DNA of 64,000 nucleotides from Nostoc sp. MS1 (GCF_019976755.1 NZ_AP023441.1:4833501-4897500); one strand, 5' to 3'; positions 36,211 to 45,104 are shown, counted from the stretch's first letter. The notes: generated by a model from the sequence alone, not told the origin. Translations and numbers: made by a program.

Positions 36211-36782
36211 AGATGTTGGAATTATCTGCTGCTGCTGGAGAAATCGATTTAAAGTATATGGATGAATCAGGGTTTTGTGCCTGGAGTGAACCCAGTTACA
36301 GTTACTACTTCCGAGGTCAGCAAAAACGCCTGGAGCAGAGTAAGCGTCGGGGTCGAAGGTTAAGTATTATTGGGTTTCTTCAACCCCTAATTAGTTTTGT
36401 GTACGGTCTAGTGATTGGTGGCGTTTCACGCAAATCCTATATTCAAATGATGGAGCTTGAAGCACTTGAAGCCCAAAAAGCAGGTCGTATCAGAGTCATC
36501 GTTCAGGACAACGGCCCGATACATCGGTGCAAAGAAGTTCAGCAATTATGGACAAAGTGGGAAGAGATGGGTTTGTACATCTTCTTTTTACCTAAATATT
36601 GCTCAGAGATGAATCCAATTGAATTGGAGTGGCAACACCTGAAAAAAAATGAACTAGCTTCTCAAAGTTTTGAGGATGAATTAGACCTTGCCTATGCTGT
36701 CATTGATGGAGTTCAAAATAGAGGAGAAAAGGGAAACTACAGTACGCAACGTGTAAAATTTAACTCTTATTCTTCTGCTTAA
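36183..36782 (+). CDS. IS630-type transposase, C-terminal catalytic part (DDE)
   Basis: The 199-residue frame holds the IS630 catalytic triad: first Asp in KYMDESGFCAW, second Asp in VIVQDNGPIH, and the Glu 34-type spacing in CSEMNPIELEWQHLKK. It overlaps the N-terminal frame by 28 bases, offset by -1. All three acidic residues are present, so the element may be active if frameshifting occurs. Translation alone from its internal start would lack the DNA-binding domain. Confidence 0.85.
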   Translation: MQQIKQADLEMLELSAAAGEIDLKYMDESGFCAWSEPSYSYYFRGQQKRLEQSKRRGRRLSIIGFLQPLISFVYGLVIGGVSRKSYIQMMELEALEAQKAGRIRVIVQDNGPIHRCKEVQQLWTKWEEMGLYIFFLPKYCSEMNPIELEWQHLKKNELASQSFEDELDLAYAVIDGVQNRGEKGNYSTQRVKFNSYSSA

Positions 36783-36822
36783 TTCTTTGTTACATACTTA
36801 TAAATTTTCTCCACGACTTACT

Positions 36823-37384
36823 TAACACCAGGTACGCCAGGTACATTCTCTTGAAATTGATGGATAAGATAATCTCCTTGCCAAGGGCTAGGAATTTTTG
36901 GAGACTGAGTTGTGTAATGTGCAATCCATAGTTGGTAAGCAGCAAAATCAGAAGGATTACCAAGTTCTTCCCAAAAGCCAGGGTATGTATAAATAATGGG
37001 TTTGATTATTTTCCCTGTCTGTTGTTTTAGTTCATTTTCTACTTCTGTTAACCATTGCTTCGCTGCATTAATTACAGTTTTTCGATCTACTCCATCATTT
37101 ATCTCTATATCTAACACTGGTGGCAAGTCTCCAGTTTCCAAATTACCCACAGTGTTTAAAAATTCATGTGCTTGTTTAACAGGGTCAGATGTATGTGGGT
37201 GAAAGAAATGATAGGCCCCGCGAATAACACCAGCAGCTTTCATATTTTGCCAGTTATGAGCAAATGCAGGGTCTTTGACAGTAACACCTTCTGTCGCTTT
37301 GACAAAGGCAAAAGTCTTACCAGAATTTCTGACTGCTGTCCAATCTACTTTGCCGTCTTGGCCCGCTACATCAATACCAAACAT
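36823..37384 (-). pseudogene. 5' part of a GH25 lysozyme gene, interrupted by IS630
   Basis: The frame begins MFGIDVAGQDGKVDWTAVRN and has the GH25 (Chalaropsis-type lysozyme) features: catalytic acids in DLPPVLDIEINDG, and FVKATEGVTVKDP, YHFFHPHTSD and YPGFWEEL. It reads to PGVPGV and then enters the IS, stopping three bases in at 36818. With the element removed, the frame continues into a PG_binding_1 domain. It hydrolyses peptidoglycan when intact; the truncated form still holds the whole catalytic domain, so some activity is possible. Confidence 0.85.
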
Positions 37385-37970
37385 AAAATTCCTCTTGTTT
37401 TTTCAAAAATTAACTCTTCAATGATAAAAATATGCCGCAAAAGCAGGAGTTTTGAACCTGATTCCGGGTAATGCCTCTATTTTGGTCAAGCCCTCTATTG
37501 CGATCGCAATGCTAGGGATTTGCAATTTTTCTTTGGTCAGTTCAAGCATAATACTAAGTGCAGTACATCCTGACACCAATACAAATTTTTGGTGATAGGT
37601 GGTGTGAAGGCAGAGTATTTGAAGTTCGGGAGGGTTGAGCAGTTAAATTTGATTTAAGTAAGGATTATGATTTTGTTTACGAGTCTGCTCTTGGAAAATT
37701 GCATAAACAGCTTTTTTCGTAAATATGTATAACGGCTGACATATTTTTACACATTATGGTAGATGCCAAATTTCGCTATTTTCATGTAAATTCTTAAATT
37801 TAAAAGCCATAGTAAATAAACTTCTGAAGCCAATTTATCAATCATCTAAGTAGTAAAATTTTTGATATTATTTTTGGCTGAAATCGTTAGATATATTTTA
37901 CTTGGATTACCACTGATAACGTCTAAAAATTCGTTATTCATAGCAAAAATTACTGATCGGAACTTTATTT
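37385..37970. other. 586-bp intergenic region upstream of glgX, no gene recognised
   Basis: It separates the GH25 gene from glgX and includes a HIP1 site near 37500. The last 250 bases are very AT-rich and probably hold the glgX promoter. No ORF of protein-like composition is seen. Confidence 0.45.
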
Positions 37971-40097
37971 ATGTATGTAGCTGTCTGGCCAGGGAATGTA
38001 TATCCTTTAGGCGCAACTTGGGATGGAAAAGGCACAAATTTTGCTTTGTTTTCAGAGAATGCTACAGGTGTAGAACTTTGTTTATTTGATAGTCATGGTC
38101 ATGAAAACCGCGTACCTTTAACAGAAAAAAACAACTTTGTTTGGCACGCTTATCTACCAGGAGTAGGCCCAGGACAGCGTTACGGGTTTAGGGTTCATGG
38201 AGCTTGGGTTCCTGAAGTTGGTCATCGTTTTAACGCTAATAAACTACTAATTGACCCCTATGCCAAAGCTATTGAAGGTGAAATTCACGATCACCCAGCT
38301 ATTTTCAGCTATTGTTTAGATGCCCCAGAAACAGACCTGACTTTTTCCGATTTAGATAGCGCTCAAATGATGCCCAAGTGTATTGTTATCGATGAATCCT
38401 TTGATTGGGGAGATGACACACTACTGCGTAGACCGTGGCACGAAACCATTATTTACGAAACTCACGTTAGAGGCTTTACTCAGCTACACCCAGACATTCC
38501 TGAACAGCTACGCGGTACTTATGCCGGACTGGCTCATCCTGCGGCAATTCAATATCTGCAACAACTAGGAATAACGGCTGTAGAATTGATGCCTGTACAT
38601 CACTTTTTATCCCGCCCCGGTTTTTTAGTTGATAAAGGACTCAAAAATTATTGGGGTTACGATTCCATCAATTATTTCACTCCCTACTCTGGTTATAGTG
38701 CTAGTGGTACTCTAGGGCAGCAAGTAACCGAGTTCAAGCAGATGGTCAAGGATTTACACTCTGCTGGAATTGAGGTGATTTTAGATGTCGTCTACAACCA
38801 TACTGGTGAAGGCAATCATTTAGGCCCCTCACTATCGCTACGAGGTATTGACAATAGCGTGTACTACCGCTTAGTCAGAGATGATCCTCGCTACTACATG
38901 GACTTTACTGGTTGTGGTAATTCTCTGAACGTGCGTCATTCCCAAGTTCTCAAATTAATTATGGATAGCCTGCGCTATTGGGTAATAGAGATGCACGTTG
39001 ATGGTTTTCGCTTTGATTTGGCTTCAGCATTAGCGCGAGAACTGTATGAAGTAGATAACTTAGCCGCTTTCTTTGATATTATTCATCAAGACCCAGTATT
39101 AGCAGATGTCAAGCTGATTGCTGAACCTTGGGACTTGGGAGAAGGCGGCTATCAGGTAGGTAATTTTCCCTTACGCTGGTCTGAGTGGAATGGCAGATAT
39201 CGTGATACTGTGCGCGATTTTTGGCGTGGTGAAGATGATAGCCTGGGACAATTTGCTTACTGTTTTACTGGTAGTCCTGATCTGTATCAAACTAACGGAC
39301 GCAATCCCCATGCCAGTATTAATTTTATCACTGCCCACGATGGTTTTACTCTCAACGATTTGGTCAGTTACAACCAAAAGCATAACGAGGCGAACGGCGA
39401 AGATAACCGAGATGGAGAAAGCCACAACAGGTCTTGGAATTGTGGTATGGAAGGGGAAACTGATGACTTAGAGGTAGTTCGCTTGCGCGATCGCCAGCGA
39501 CGCAACTTATTGGCAACTCTGATGCTGTCTCAAGGTGTTCCCATGCTCTTAGCCGGGGATGAAGTTGGGCGTTCTCAGAAGGGTAACAATAACGTATACT
39601 GCCAAGACAATGAAATTTCCTGGCTTGACTGGAGTTTACAAAATTCCAATGCCGAACTCTTAAACTTTACTCGTGAACTCATCTATTTTCGTCATCAGCA
39701 TCCAGTATTTAGACGGCGAAAGTGGTTTCAAGGTAGACCAATTCATGGTTTCGGCATCAGTGATATTGGTTGGTTCAATGCTGATGGTACGGAAATGACC
39801 GAAAAGCAGTGGCTAGTTAGTTATGCCAAGGTCATGCAAATTTTCTTGAATGGCGAGGGTATTATCACTCCAGGTTCCCGTGGCGAACGTATTATTGATG
39901 AAAGTTTTTTGCTCTTGTTTAACGCTCACTACGAGATGATTGACTTTACCTTACCCAATGTTTTCCAAGATAGAGAATGGGAAATGGTGATTAATACTAA
40001 CGAAGCTCGATTTATTGAACCAGGAAAATTTATTCTAAGTGAGCAAAGCATACCAGTGACAGAGCGCTCAATTATAGTTTTGCGCCGTCTCACTTAA
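37971..40097 (+). CDS. glgX: Glycogen debranching enzyme GlgX (isoamylase-type, GH13)
   Basis: The 708-residue protein starts MYVAVWPGNVYPLGATWDGK, an N-terminal CBM48 domain, followed by a GH13 barrel. Motifs: VILDVVYNHTGEG, then DGFRFDLASAL with nucleophile Asp349, then LIAEPWDLG with acid Glu385, then FITAHDGFTLNDLV. The NEANGEDNRDGESHNRSWNC block is typical of GlgX/TreX enzymes. It hydrolyses alpha-1,6 branches in phosphorylase-limited glycogen. It stands alone and is followed by a MITE-like palindrome. Distance from the GH25 gene suggests its own promoter. Confidence 0.94.
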   Translation: MYVAVWPGNVYPLGATWDGKGTNFALFSENATGVELCLFDSHGHENRVPLTEKNNFVWHAYLPGVGPGQRYGFRVHGAWVPEVGHRFNANKLLIDPYAKAIEGEIHDHPAIFSYCLDAPETDLTFSDLDSAQMMPKCIVIDESFDWGDDTLLRRPWHETIIYETHVRGFTQLHPDIPEQLRGTYAGLAHPAAIQYLQQLGITAVELMPVHHFLSRPGFLVDKGLKNYWGYDSINYFTPYSGYSASGTLGQQVTEFKQMVKDLHSAGIEVILDVVYNHTGEGNHLGPSLSLRGIDNSVYYRLVRDDPRYYMDFTGCGNSLNVRHSQVLKLIMDSLRYWVIEMHVDGFRFDLASALARELYEVDNLAAFFDIIHQDPVLADVKLIAEPWDLGEGGYQVGNFPLRWSEWNGRYRDTVRDFWRGEDDSLGQFAYCFTGSPDLYQTNGRNPHASINFITAHDGFTLNDLVSYNQKHNEANGEDNRDGESHNRSWNCGMEGETDDLEVVRLRDRQRRNLLATLMLSQGVPMLLAGDEVGRSQKGNNNVYCQDNEISWLDWSLQNSNAELLNFTRELIYFRHQHPVFRRRKWFQGRPIHGFGISDIGWFNADGTEMTEKQWLVSYAKVMQIFLNGEGIITPGSRGERIIDESFLLLFNAHYEMIDFTLPNVFQDREWEMVINTNEARFIEPGKFILSEQSIPVTERSIIVLRRLT

Positions 40098-40110
40098 CAA
40101 ATAAGAAAGT

Positions 40111-40228
40111 TAGGACTTACGCATGAGAAAAATCAAGGGTTTCTTCCCCCTGATCCTTGCTCCCCTGCCTACAAAGTGATGGGATATTTTTTTAGTGGGA
40201 AGTCCCTTACCTCGGTGCGTAAGTCCTA
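40111..40228. mobile_element. MITE-like element with 13-bp perfect terminal inverted repeats
   Basis: TAGGACTTACGCA (40111-40123) and TGCGTAAGTCCTA (40216-40228) bound a 118-bp non-coding segment. TA at each outer end may be the target duplication of an IS630/Tc1-type transposase. An inner 42-bp part (40168-40209) recurs inverted at 8345-8385. Confidence 0.6.
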
Positions 40229-40356
40229 TTAGCTTGTCTTTTTACTCCAGAGATACGCCTATCAATTTGAGATTGTCTACCCTGAAAAGGGTAATATCTA
40301 GGCTCAGGATATGGCAAACTTCACTATTGGCGACTAAGTAGAGGCAGTTTACAGTT

Positions 40357-41091
40357 TCATAGCTCATTTTCTGATTGAGTAATTCTTTGGAAAAGATAGC
40401 CAGTACCTCTGGTTGTCAAAATAAATTCTGGATTATTGGGGTCAGTTTCTAACTTCGAGCGTAATCTGGATATATGCACATCCACGACACGAGTATCCGC
40501 ATGTTGTTCTGCGCCGTATCCCCATATCTGCTGTAAAATCTCTCCACGGGAAAATGATTTTCCATTGTGACTCACCAGTAACTCTAACAGGCTGTACTCT
40601 AATCCTGTGAGTCTAATGCGTTCATTACCTCTGTAAACTTGTCGTTTATTCGTGTAAATTTTGAGATTGTCTATTTCGATTATGCCTGAGTCGGGAATCC
40701 CGTCACTAGTTGTCTTTCTAGAGCGTCGCCTCAATATTGAGCGAATCCTTGACTCTAATTCTTTTGGAGAAAAGGGTTTGGCAATGTAATCATCTGCTCC
40801 TAATTCCAAACCTGTGATCCTGTCTGCAACGTCTGACAAGGCTGTAAGCATGATAATCGGCACATCCGATTCTTTACGTAATTCCTGACAAACACCGTAG
40901 CCGTCTAATTTAGGCATCATGACATCAAGAACTACTAAGTCTGGAGAAGAAGCACGAAAAGTTGTTAACGCTTCTTCCCCATCAGAGGCTGTTACTACAT
41001 CGTAGCCAATCATTAAAAGCCGCGTCTCTAAAATCCGGCGAATGCTTGCTTCGTCGTCTACCACCAGAATTTTTTCTGCACTACTTTCCAA
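40357..41091 (-). CDS. rpaB: OmpR-family response regulator, RpaB-like
   Basis: The 244-residue protein has a receiver domain (VVDDEASIRRILETRL; phospho-acceptor Asp56 in LVVLDVMMPKLDGYG; Lys in DDYIAKPFSP) and a winged-helix domain (RIRLTGLEYSLLELLVSHNG; TRVVDVHISRLRSKLE; ILTTRGTGYLFQRI). The order and wording closely match RpaB/Ycf27, the cyanobacterial regulator of high-light and photosynthesis genes. It starts at a TTG codon (MESSAEKILVVDD). Whether this is RpaB itself or a paralogue needs comparison with the rest of the genome; the linker differs somewhat from RpaB as I recall it. Confidence 0.78.
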   Translation of the reverse strand: MESSAEKILVVDDEASIRRILETRLLMIGYDVVTASDGEEALTTFRASSPDLVVLDVMMPKLDGYGVCQELRKESDVPIIMLTALSDVADRITGLELGADDYIAKPFSPKELESRIRSILRRRSRKTTSDGIPDSGIIEIDNLKIYTNKRQVYRGNERIRLTGLEYSLLELLVSHNGKSFSRGEILQQIWGYGAEQHADTRVVDVHISRLRSKLETDPNNPEFILTTRGTGYLFQRITQSENEL

Positions 41092-41412
41092 CTTCAGGAG
41101 CGCTCCAAGGAGATGAAAAATTAACTCATTTCTATCATGTCCGAACTAATAAATTTTGCCACTGTTGCTGCAACATATCTTATTTATGGTTTCACTTGGC
41201 TGGTTGATTCAAGTGTATACCTCTAGGCTTATTAAAACTCACTAAAAACGTGTCAGCGCTCGTAAATTCCCACCAGCCGCGCCTGTTCAATCACATTGTC
41301 TGCGATCGCATCAAGCAGTTCCTCACGGTTCATCTTTGGCTTTATGACGATTTAACTGGTTGGTCGCTAACTTCTGCAATTGACTGACTATATTGGTTTT
41401 CCATGCTTGTGA
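41092..41412. other. Intergenic region with small remnants
   Basis: On the minus strand two short frames occur (a 26-codon frame at 41253-41333, and one of 20 codons just upstream). They have protein-like composition but no ribosome site and match no family I know. They are probably debris beside the SDR remnant. Confidence 0.35.
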
Positions 41413-41485
41413 TTACTTGTTAGCTGATCCTGGCTCAGTCAATTGACGGTGCTGTTCGGCATTAACGGTATCGGGTAATACCTTA
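41413..41485 (-). pseudogene. 3' remnant of an SDR gene on the far side of the IS982-type element
   Basis: After removing the element and one target copy, the frame of the SDR start reads on as LPDTVNAEQHRQLTEPGSA and stops at 41413. That sequence resembles the C-terminus of short-chain dehydrogenases of the same group. The remnant is 21 codons long. Confidence 0.6.
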
Positions 41486-42572
41486 ACGTGAGTTCGACGG
41501 AGCTAAAAAATGGCAGGAGGTAGAGCAGGCAAGTCTTTTGGATAAATATCAATAGATGGTTTTTTAGGCAAATAAGTATAAGCTGCCAAGCCTGCCATTA
41601 AATTAACCAAAAAGTTAAGTGGACTACGATGTCGAGAGTGTTCTATTTGACAAATATTTTTGAGATGGTCATTCACTGATTCAATGACTGCTCGTTTACG
41701 TAACAAAATTTTATCAAGCAACTTGACCAAGCGATTTTTCATGTTTTTCTTGGATTTAGTAATTAGCTCTAAACCTCGTTCGTATAACTCTTCAAATAAT
41801 TTTTGTGAAACATATCCTCGGTCACCAAACAGTTTGCCAATCAAATCCTCAGTCATTTCTGGCACTGGCTTGCGGTCATCTACGTTGGCAGAAGTTAATT
41901 TAAATGCCAACAATTCACCTTGGTCATTAATTATCAAATGAAGTTTGAATCCGAAGTGCCAACCGACCGAGTTTTTGCCCCAATTTACTAATCCTTTAAA
42001 TACTTTATGTGCATGGGCGCGGCAATTATGGCACACATTAATAGGCGTTGAATCAATAAAACTAATTCCCGTAATTTCTCCTGTCCTTGTATGCAAAAAG
42101 CAGCACAACAGCATTAAGCACCACGGCATCAATTCTACAAATCTGTTGTAGCTCACCAAGTTGGGAAATGCCCCACGCCAACCAGGTAGTACGTGCAATG
42201 TATAAAATTCCTTAAATGTTCGATATCCACTACCATGAAAGGCAATGACTATTGTCATCACTTCCGATATGCTCATCCTTGAGCGACTACGACGTTCTCC
42301 TGTTATCGATGGTAGCTGTGGGATCACTTGCCATAACTGTTCCCACTGTTTACAGAAATCATCTACATCACAGAATACTTGTGTAATATCGAGGCGAGAT
42401 ACAATAGTAGACATAGCCGAGACCCTGATTTTGTAATGATATTTTTTAGTCTCGGTCTTTTTTTATGTTTTTTTCACCCTCTTGCCATAAATTTTACTGT
42501 TCTTTGATTTCCTTGTTCGCCAATTCCTTTTTATACTAGCTTTCTGGCTTTCTTCTCTCATCGAACTCACGT
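41486..42572 (-). mobile_element. IS982-type insertion sequence (1087 bp)
   Basis: The element is bounded by inverted ends ACGTGAGTTCGA (41486-41497 and complement at 42561-42572) and by a 7-bp direct target duplication TACCTTA (41479-41485 and 42573-42579). It carries one intact transposase gene on the minus strand. Confidence 0.92.
41503..42414 (-). CDS. IS982-family transposase
   Basis: The 303-residue transposase has the IS982 pattern: N-terminal DITQVFCDVDDFCKQWEQ, then ISFIDSTPINVCHN (first catalytic Asp), GFKLHLIINDQGELLAFKLT (second region), KLFGDRGYVSQKLFEELYER (second Asp), and KRAVIESVNDHLKNIC with the catalytic Glu. No frame break is present, so the element may be active. It fills most of the 1087-bp element, with the ATG about 150 bases inside the right end. 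Confidence 0.92.
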   Translation of the reverse strand: MSTIVSRLDITQVFCDVDDFCKQWEQLWQVIPQLPSITGERRSRSRMSISEVMTIVIAFHGSGYRTFKEFYTLHVLPGWRGAFPNLVSYNRFVELMPWCLMLLCCFLHTRTGEITGISFIDSTPINVCHNCRAHAHKVFKGLVNWGKNSVGWHFGFKLHLIINDQGELLAFKLTSANVDDRKPVPEMTEDLIGKLFGDRGYVSQKLFEELYERGLELITKSKKNMKNRLVKLLDKILLRKRAVIESVNDHLKNICQIEHSRHRSPLNFLVNLMAGLAAYTYLPKKPSIDIYPKDLPALPPAIF

Positions 42573-42746
42573 TACCTTACTGATTCCTAGCTCCTTAAAA
42601 GCTCCAACCACTTGATTGATGCTAGATCCGGTAGCAGTGACGAGCAAATCAAAGCCATTTTGCGCAAACTGTTTAGCGAGTTCGTAGCCAATACCATTAG
42701 ATGCTCCCGTGACAACAGCCAAGGGACGGGTAAGTGAATTATTCAT
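42573..42746 (-). pseudogene. 5' remnant of a short-chain dehydrogenase (SDR), disrupted by the IS982-type element
   Basis: The frame starts at 42746 (MNNSLTRPLAVVTGASNGIG, the Rossmann TGxxxGIG motif) and runs 58 codons to the element. Normal SDRs are about 250 residues. When the IS is removed, only 79 residues remain in one frame, so the middle (with the catalytic Tyr-x-x-x-Lys) had been lost before or with the insertion. A TTG at 42755 is an alternative start. Confidence 0.75.
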
Positions 42747-43003
42747 AATTGTCAAAATTCCTACGTAACTGCTTGATGCTTACTTATGTTGTGTTATCAG
42801 AAGTTTTGAGCCGATAACAAGCTTTCAACCCTTACCATCCTAAAGAAGCACTTAGATAATCACTTCTACCTAGTGAGGGATATAGCAATTTCCAAGCGCA
42901 TGAAATAACCCCCACCCGCACTATCGCGCACCATAGCTTTGGAAAGGCAAGGGTTGGAGAGGGGTGATTTTGTACCTCACCAGAATGAGAAAGGCTATAA
43001 ATA

Positions 43004-44125
43004 TTATTCTTTGTTTGCTAATATTTCTATTGAAGTACCATCAATATCAATTTCTACTTTTGTTGCTGCTAAATCTAGATTATTTATTTCATTTAATTCC
43101 CCAGACCGCCAACTATCAGCTATGTCCTTAATAAAGCTGGCTGTGGGGATAGCAATTAATAAACCTAAAACACCTCCCAACTTAGCACCTAATAATAAAG
43201 AAATCACGACCCAAACGGGATTTAGACCTGTTAAATTACCTAAAATACGTGGAGCTACAAAGTTAGAATTTACTTGGTCAATGGCAACAGCTACACCCAA
43301 AACTTCTACACCTAACCAAAAGTTTTGTAATGCCACCAAAAGACTGACTATAGCAATACCGATACCTGTACCAAAGGGAAATAGAGAAAATAAACCAATT
43401 GCTAAACCAAACAGTAAAGCCAAAGGAACACGCAGGGCTAAAAATGCCAATGTAATAGTCAATCCTAGTACAGCCCCCAAGGTGGCTTGACCGATGAAAT
43501 AATTGTGAAAATCCTCGCGCAGTATTTGCCGTACCTTAGAACCTATATGCGTGGGGAACCATTGGTAAAGACCATCCCATAAGCGATCGCCATTTAATAC
43601 CAAGTAGATAGTCAACACCACTGTCAGCAGCACATTGACGACAACACCGATAGTATCAAAAGCCAAACCCAAAATTCTCCCAGTTACCGACTGCAACTGA
43701 CTAGAAACCCTCTCCAAAATTTGCGTCACTAACCCACTTAAGTTTACAGGTAACTGTTGGGTAGCCGCCCACTTTTGGAAAGCATCAAGCTGTTGACCTC
43801 CAGAATCCACCCAATAAGGCAGAATATTCACCAACTCGTTAATCTGTTGTATAATTAATGGCACTAAAGTCAGACCTAACCCGACTAAAATCACCACAGC
43901 TAACAGTAATACTCCCCCAATAGCCAGGTTACGCTTCACTCCCCTTTCCTGGAAAAATTGAATTGGGTAGTCCAAAACAAAAGCCAACAGCACAGCCGCC
44001 GCAATAACATTTACTAAAGGTTGGAAATACTGCACTACCTGAAGCAATAGCCAACCATTAAGAGTGGCGATAGGAAACGCCAAGCCTAAAGTTAACCATC
44101 TGGGCAATTGTCTTACTGATTGCAT
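43004..44125 (-). CDS. AI-2E family transporter (DUF20/PerM-type permease)
   Basis: The protein (373 residues from the chosen start) has eight hydrophobic segments: two near the N-terminus, then a large loop (about 80-150), then further helices with the family block LFGLAIGLFSLFPFGTGIGI and the C-terminal VWVVISLLLGAKLGGVLGLL. Members are proposed exporters or permeases of varied small molecules. The ATG at 44125 has GGAG 9 bases upstream. Upstream starts (44140, 44176) would add a Pro/His-rich N-terminus derived from actcccc-type repeats, which I reject. The true substrate is unknown. Confidence 0.85.
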   Translation of the reverse strand: MQSVRQLPRWLTLGLAFPIATLNGWLLLQVVQYFQPLVNVIAAAVLLAFVLDYPIQFFQERGVKRNLAIGGVLLLAVVILVGLGLTLVPLIIQQINELVNILPYWVDSGGQQLDAFQKWAATQQLPVNLSGLVTQILERVSSQLQSVTGRILGLAFDTIGVVVNVLLTVVLTIYLVLNGDRLWDGLYQWFPTHIGSKVRQILREDFHNYFIGQATLGAVLGLTITLAFLALRVPLALLFGLAIGLFSLFPFGTGIGIAIVSLLVALQNFWLGVEVLGVAVAIDQVNSNFVAPRILGNLTGLNPVWVVISLLLGAKLGGVLGLLIAIPTASFIKDIADSWRSGELNEINNLDLAATKVEIDIDGTSIEILANKE

Positions 44126-44187
44126 GAGAGGTAACTCCATGTGAGGGAGTGGGAAGTGGGGAGTAGGGGGAGACAAGGGAGAAGATG

Positions 44188-44222
44188 TTGACTGTTGACT
44201 GTTGACTATTGACTATTGACTC
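44188..44222. repeat. STRR heptamer repeat (five copies of TTGACTR) overlapping the NUDIX stop
   Basis: TTGACTG, TTGACTG, TTGACTA, TTGACTA and TTGACTC run without a gap. The NUDIX stop TAG (complement of 44213-44215) is made by this repeat. Confidence 0.9.
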
Positions 44223-44644
44223 TTTTCCATAAACTCCAATAAAATTTGCTGTGCTACTGATCCTAGAGGTTTTTCAGATCCGGCGTTGGCTGAATAAAAT
44301 TTACCTTTACGAATATCATCTGGTGTTAACAAGCCCATGTCCCAACCTTCATTTAACACCAGTTGATTAAATTCTACTAATAGTGGGGCATGAAACACAT
44401 GACGCACCACTGTTTGGTCTGGGTAACAACCAAATTTGGTAATCTGGGGGAGAGTATAGCCAATTTCTTCTAGAATTTCTCGCTGTACTGCGATCTCTGG
44501 TGTTTCCCCTGGTTCGATGTGACCACCAAATAAAGCCCAATGTGCAGGATAGGGAATAGTGGGGATATCATCCCGTAACTGCATAAGATACTGATTATTT
44601 TGGTAAAGGATGGCGATCGCTACCTGTACTTGTTCTTTACTCAT
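44213..44644 (-). CDS. NUDIX hydrolase
   Basis: The 143-residue protein has the full Nudix box from GGHIEPGE through REILEEIGY (GX5EX7REUXEEXGU), plus a preceding LFGGHIEPG region. These enzymes hydrolyse nucleoside diphosphates linked to another moiety and need Mg. The DNA for the last residues and the stop codon comes from an STRR heptamer array. It precedes the AI-2E gene in the same direction at a distance of about 90 bases. The substrate cannot be read from sequence. Confidence 0.88.
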   Translation of the reverse strand: MSKEQVQVAIAILYQNNQYLMQLRDDIPTIPYPAHWALFGGHIEPGETPEIAVQREILEEIGYTLPQITKFGCYPDQTVVRHVFHAPLLVEFNQLVLNEGWDMGLLTPDDIRKGKFYSANAGSEKPLGSVAQQILLEFMEKSQ

Positions 44645-44675
44645 AAAATTAAACTAGAAGTTTCTGTTACCAGTA

Positions 44676-45038
44676 TTACTCCTCTATTAAATAAACTTCC
44701 CCAAACTCTTGACCAGCTATAGGAATGCTTTCGTAGCGAATTTTACCTTTAAAAACTGCCGACTCCCCCACTTTGAGACGATCTTGCTTACTCACCACCC
44801 AGATTGTGCCAGTAGAATCATTAACTTGATACACCCGCCCCTGCAATAGAGGAACTTGTTCTTCTACCTTCCCTTGTACGGAAACTGTAGCTTGTTGGTT
44901 TTGTGTTGGTTTAATATCCCGTATCGGCGTAACATTGCGACCAAAAGTAAGATTACCGTTCTCCAATCCTGAAATCCTCAAGTTATCGCAACCCCACAAC
45001 CCCACCACCAATAGCAGCATCAATGTCAAATTGTTCAT
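44676..45038 (-). CDS. Small lipoprotein with OB-like fold pattern
   Basis: The 120-residue protein has a lipobox (VGLWGC, Cys17) after a short signal, so it is likely membrane-anchored in the periplasm. The mature part is beta-strand-rich: ATVSVQGKVEEQVPLLQG, then GTIWVVSKQDRLKVGESAVF, then KGKIRYESIPI, a pattern resembling the bacterial OB-fold family of small lipoproteins. It lies 31 bases upstream of the NUDIX gene, in the same direction, so they may be co-transcribed. No specific function is known. Confidence 0.65.
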   Translation of the reverse strand: MNNLTLMLLLVVGLWGCDNLRISGLENGNLTFGRNVTPIRDIKPTQNQQATVSVQGKVEEQVPLLQGRVYQVNDSTGTIWVVSKQDRLKVGESAVFKGKIRYESIPIAGQEFGEVYLIEE

Positions 45039-45055
45039 CCTTACACACTCCTGTT

Positions 45056-45104
45056 AGTCATTAGTCAATAGTCATTAGTCAACAGTCCATAGTCCATAGT
45101 CAAA
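45056..45104. repeat. STRR heptamer repeat (seven units of AGTCATT/AGTCAAT/AGTCCAT type)
   Basis: Seven contiguous heptamers in the upstream region of the lipoprotein gene, between it and folD. Variation is at positions 5-7 of each unit. Confidence 0.85.

Larger units (their letters stand above)
35652..36822 (+). mobile_element. IS630-type insertion sequence (1171 bp)
   Basis: The boundaries are set by the TA target duplication (35650-35651 and 36823-36824) and by restoration of the interrupted GH25 frame when one TA and the element are removed. The ends, AGTAGAACAAGGTGAAAA inward from the left and AGTAAGTCGTGGAGAAAA inward from the right, match at about 12 of 18 positions. The element carries a two-frame DDE transposase (35728-36782). 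Confidence 0.9.

Noticed and set aside
37166..37471. A 101-codon plus-strand frame
   Set aside because: It is opposite the GH25 gene, whose frame has a family match.
42939..43490. A 183-codon plus-strand frame
   Set aside because: It lies opposite the AI-2E transporter gene, which has clear membrane segments and a family match; the plus-strand frame has no domain and unusual Asn/Lys/Pro content.
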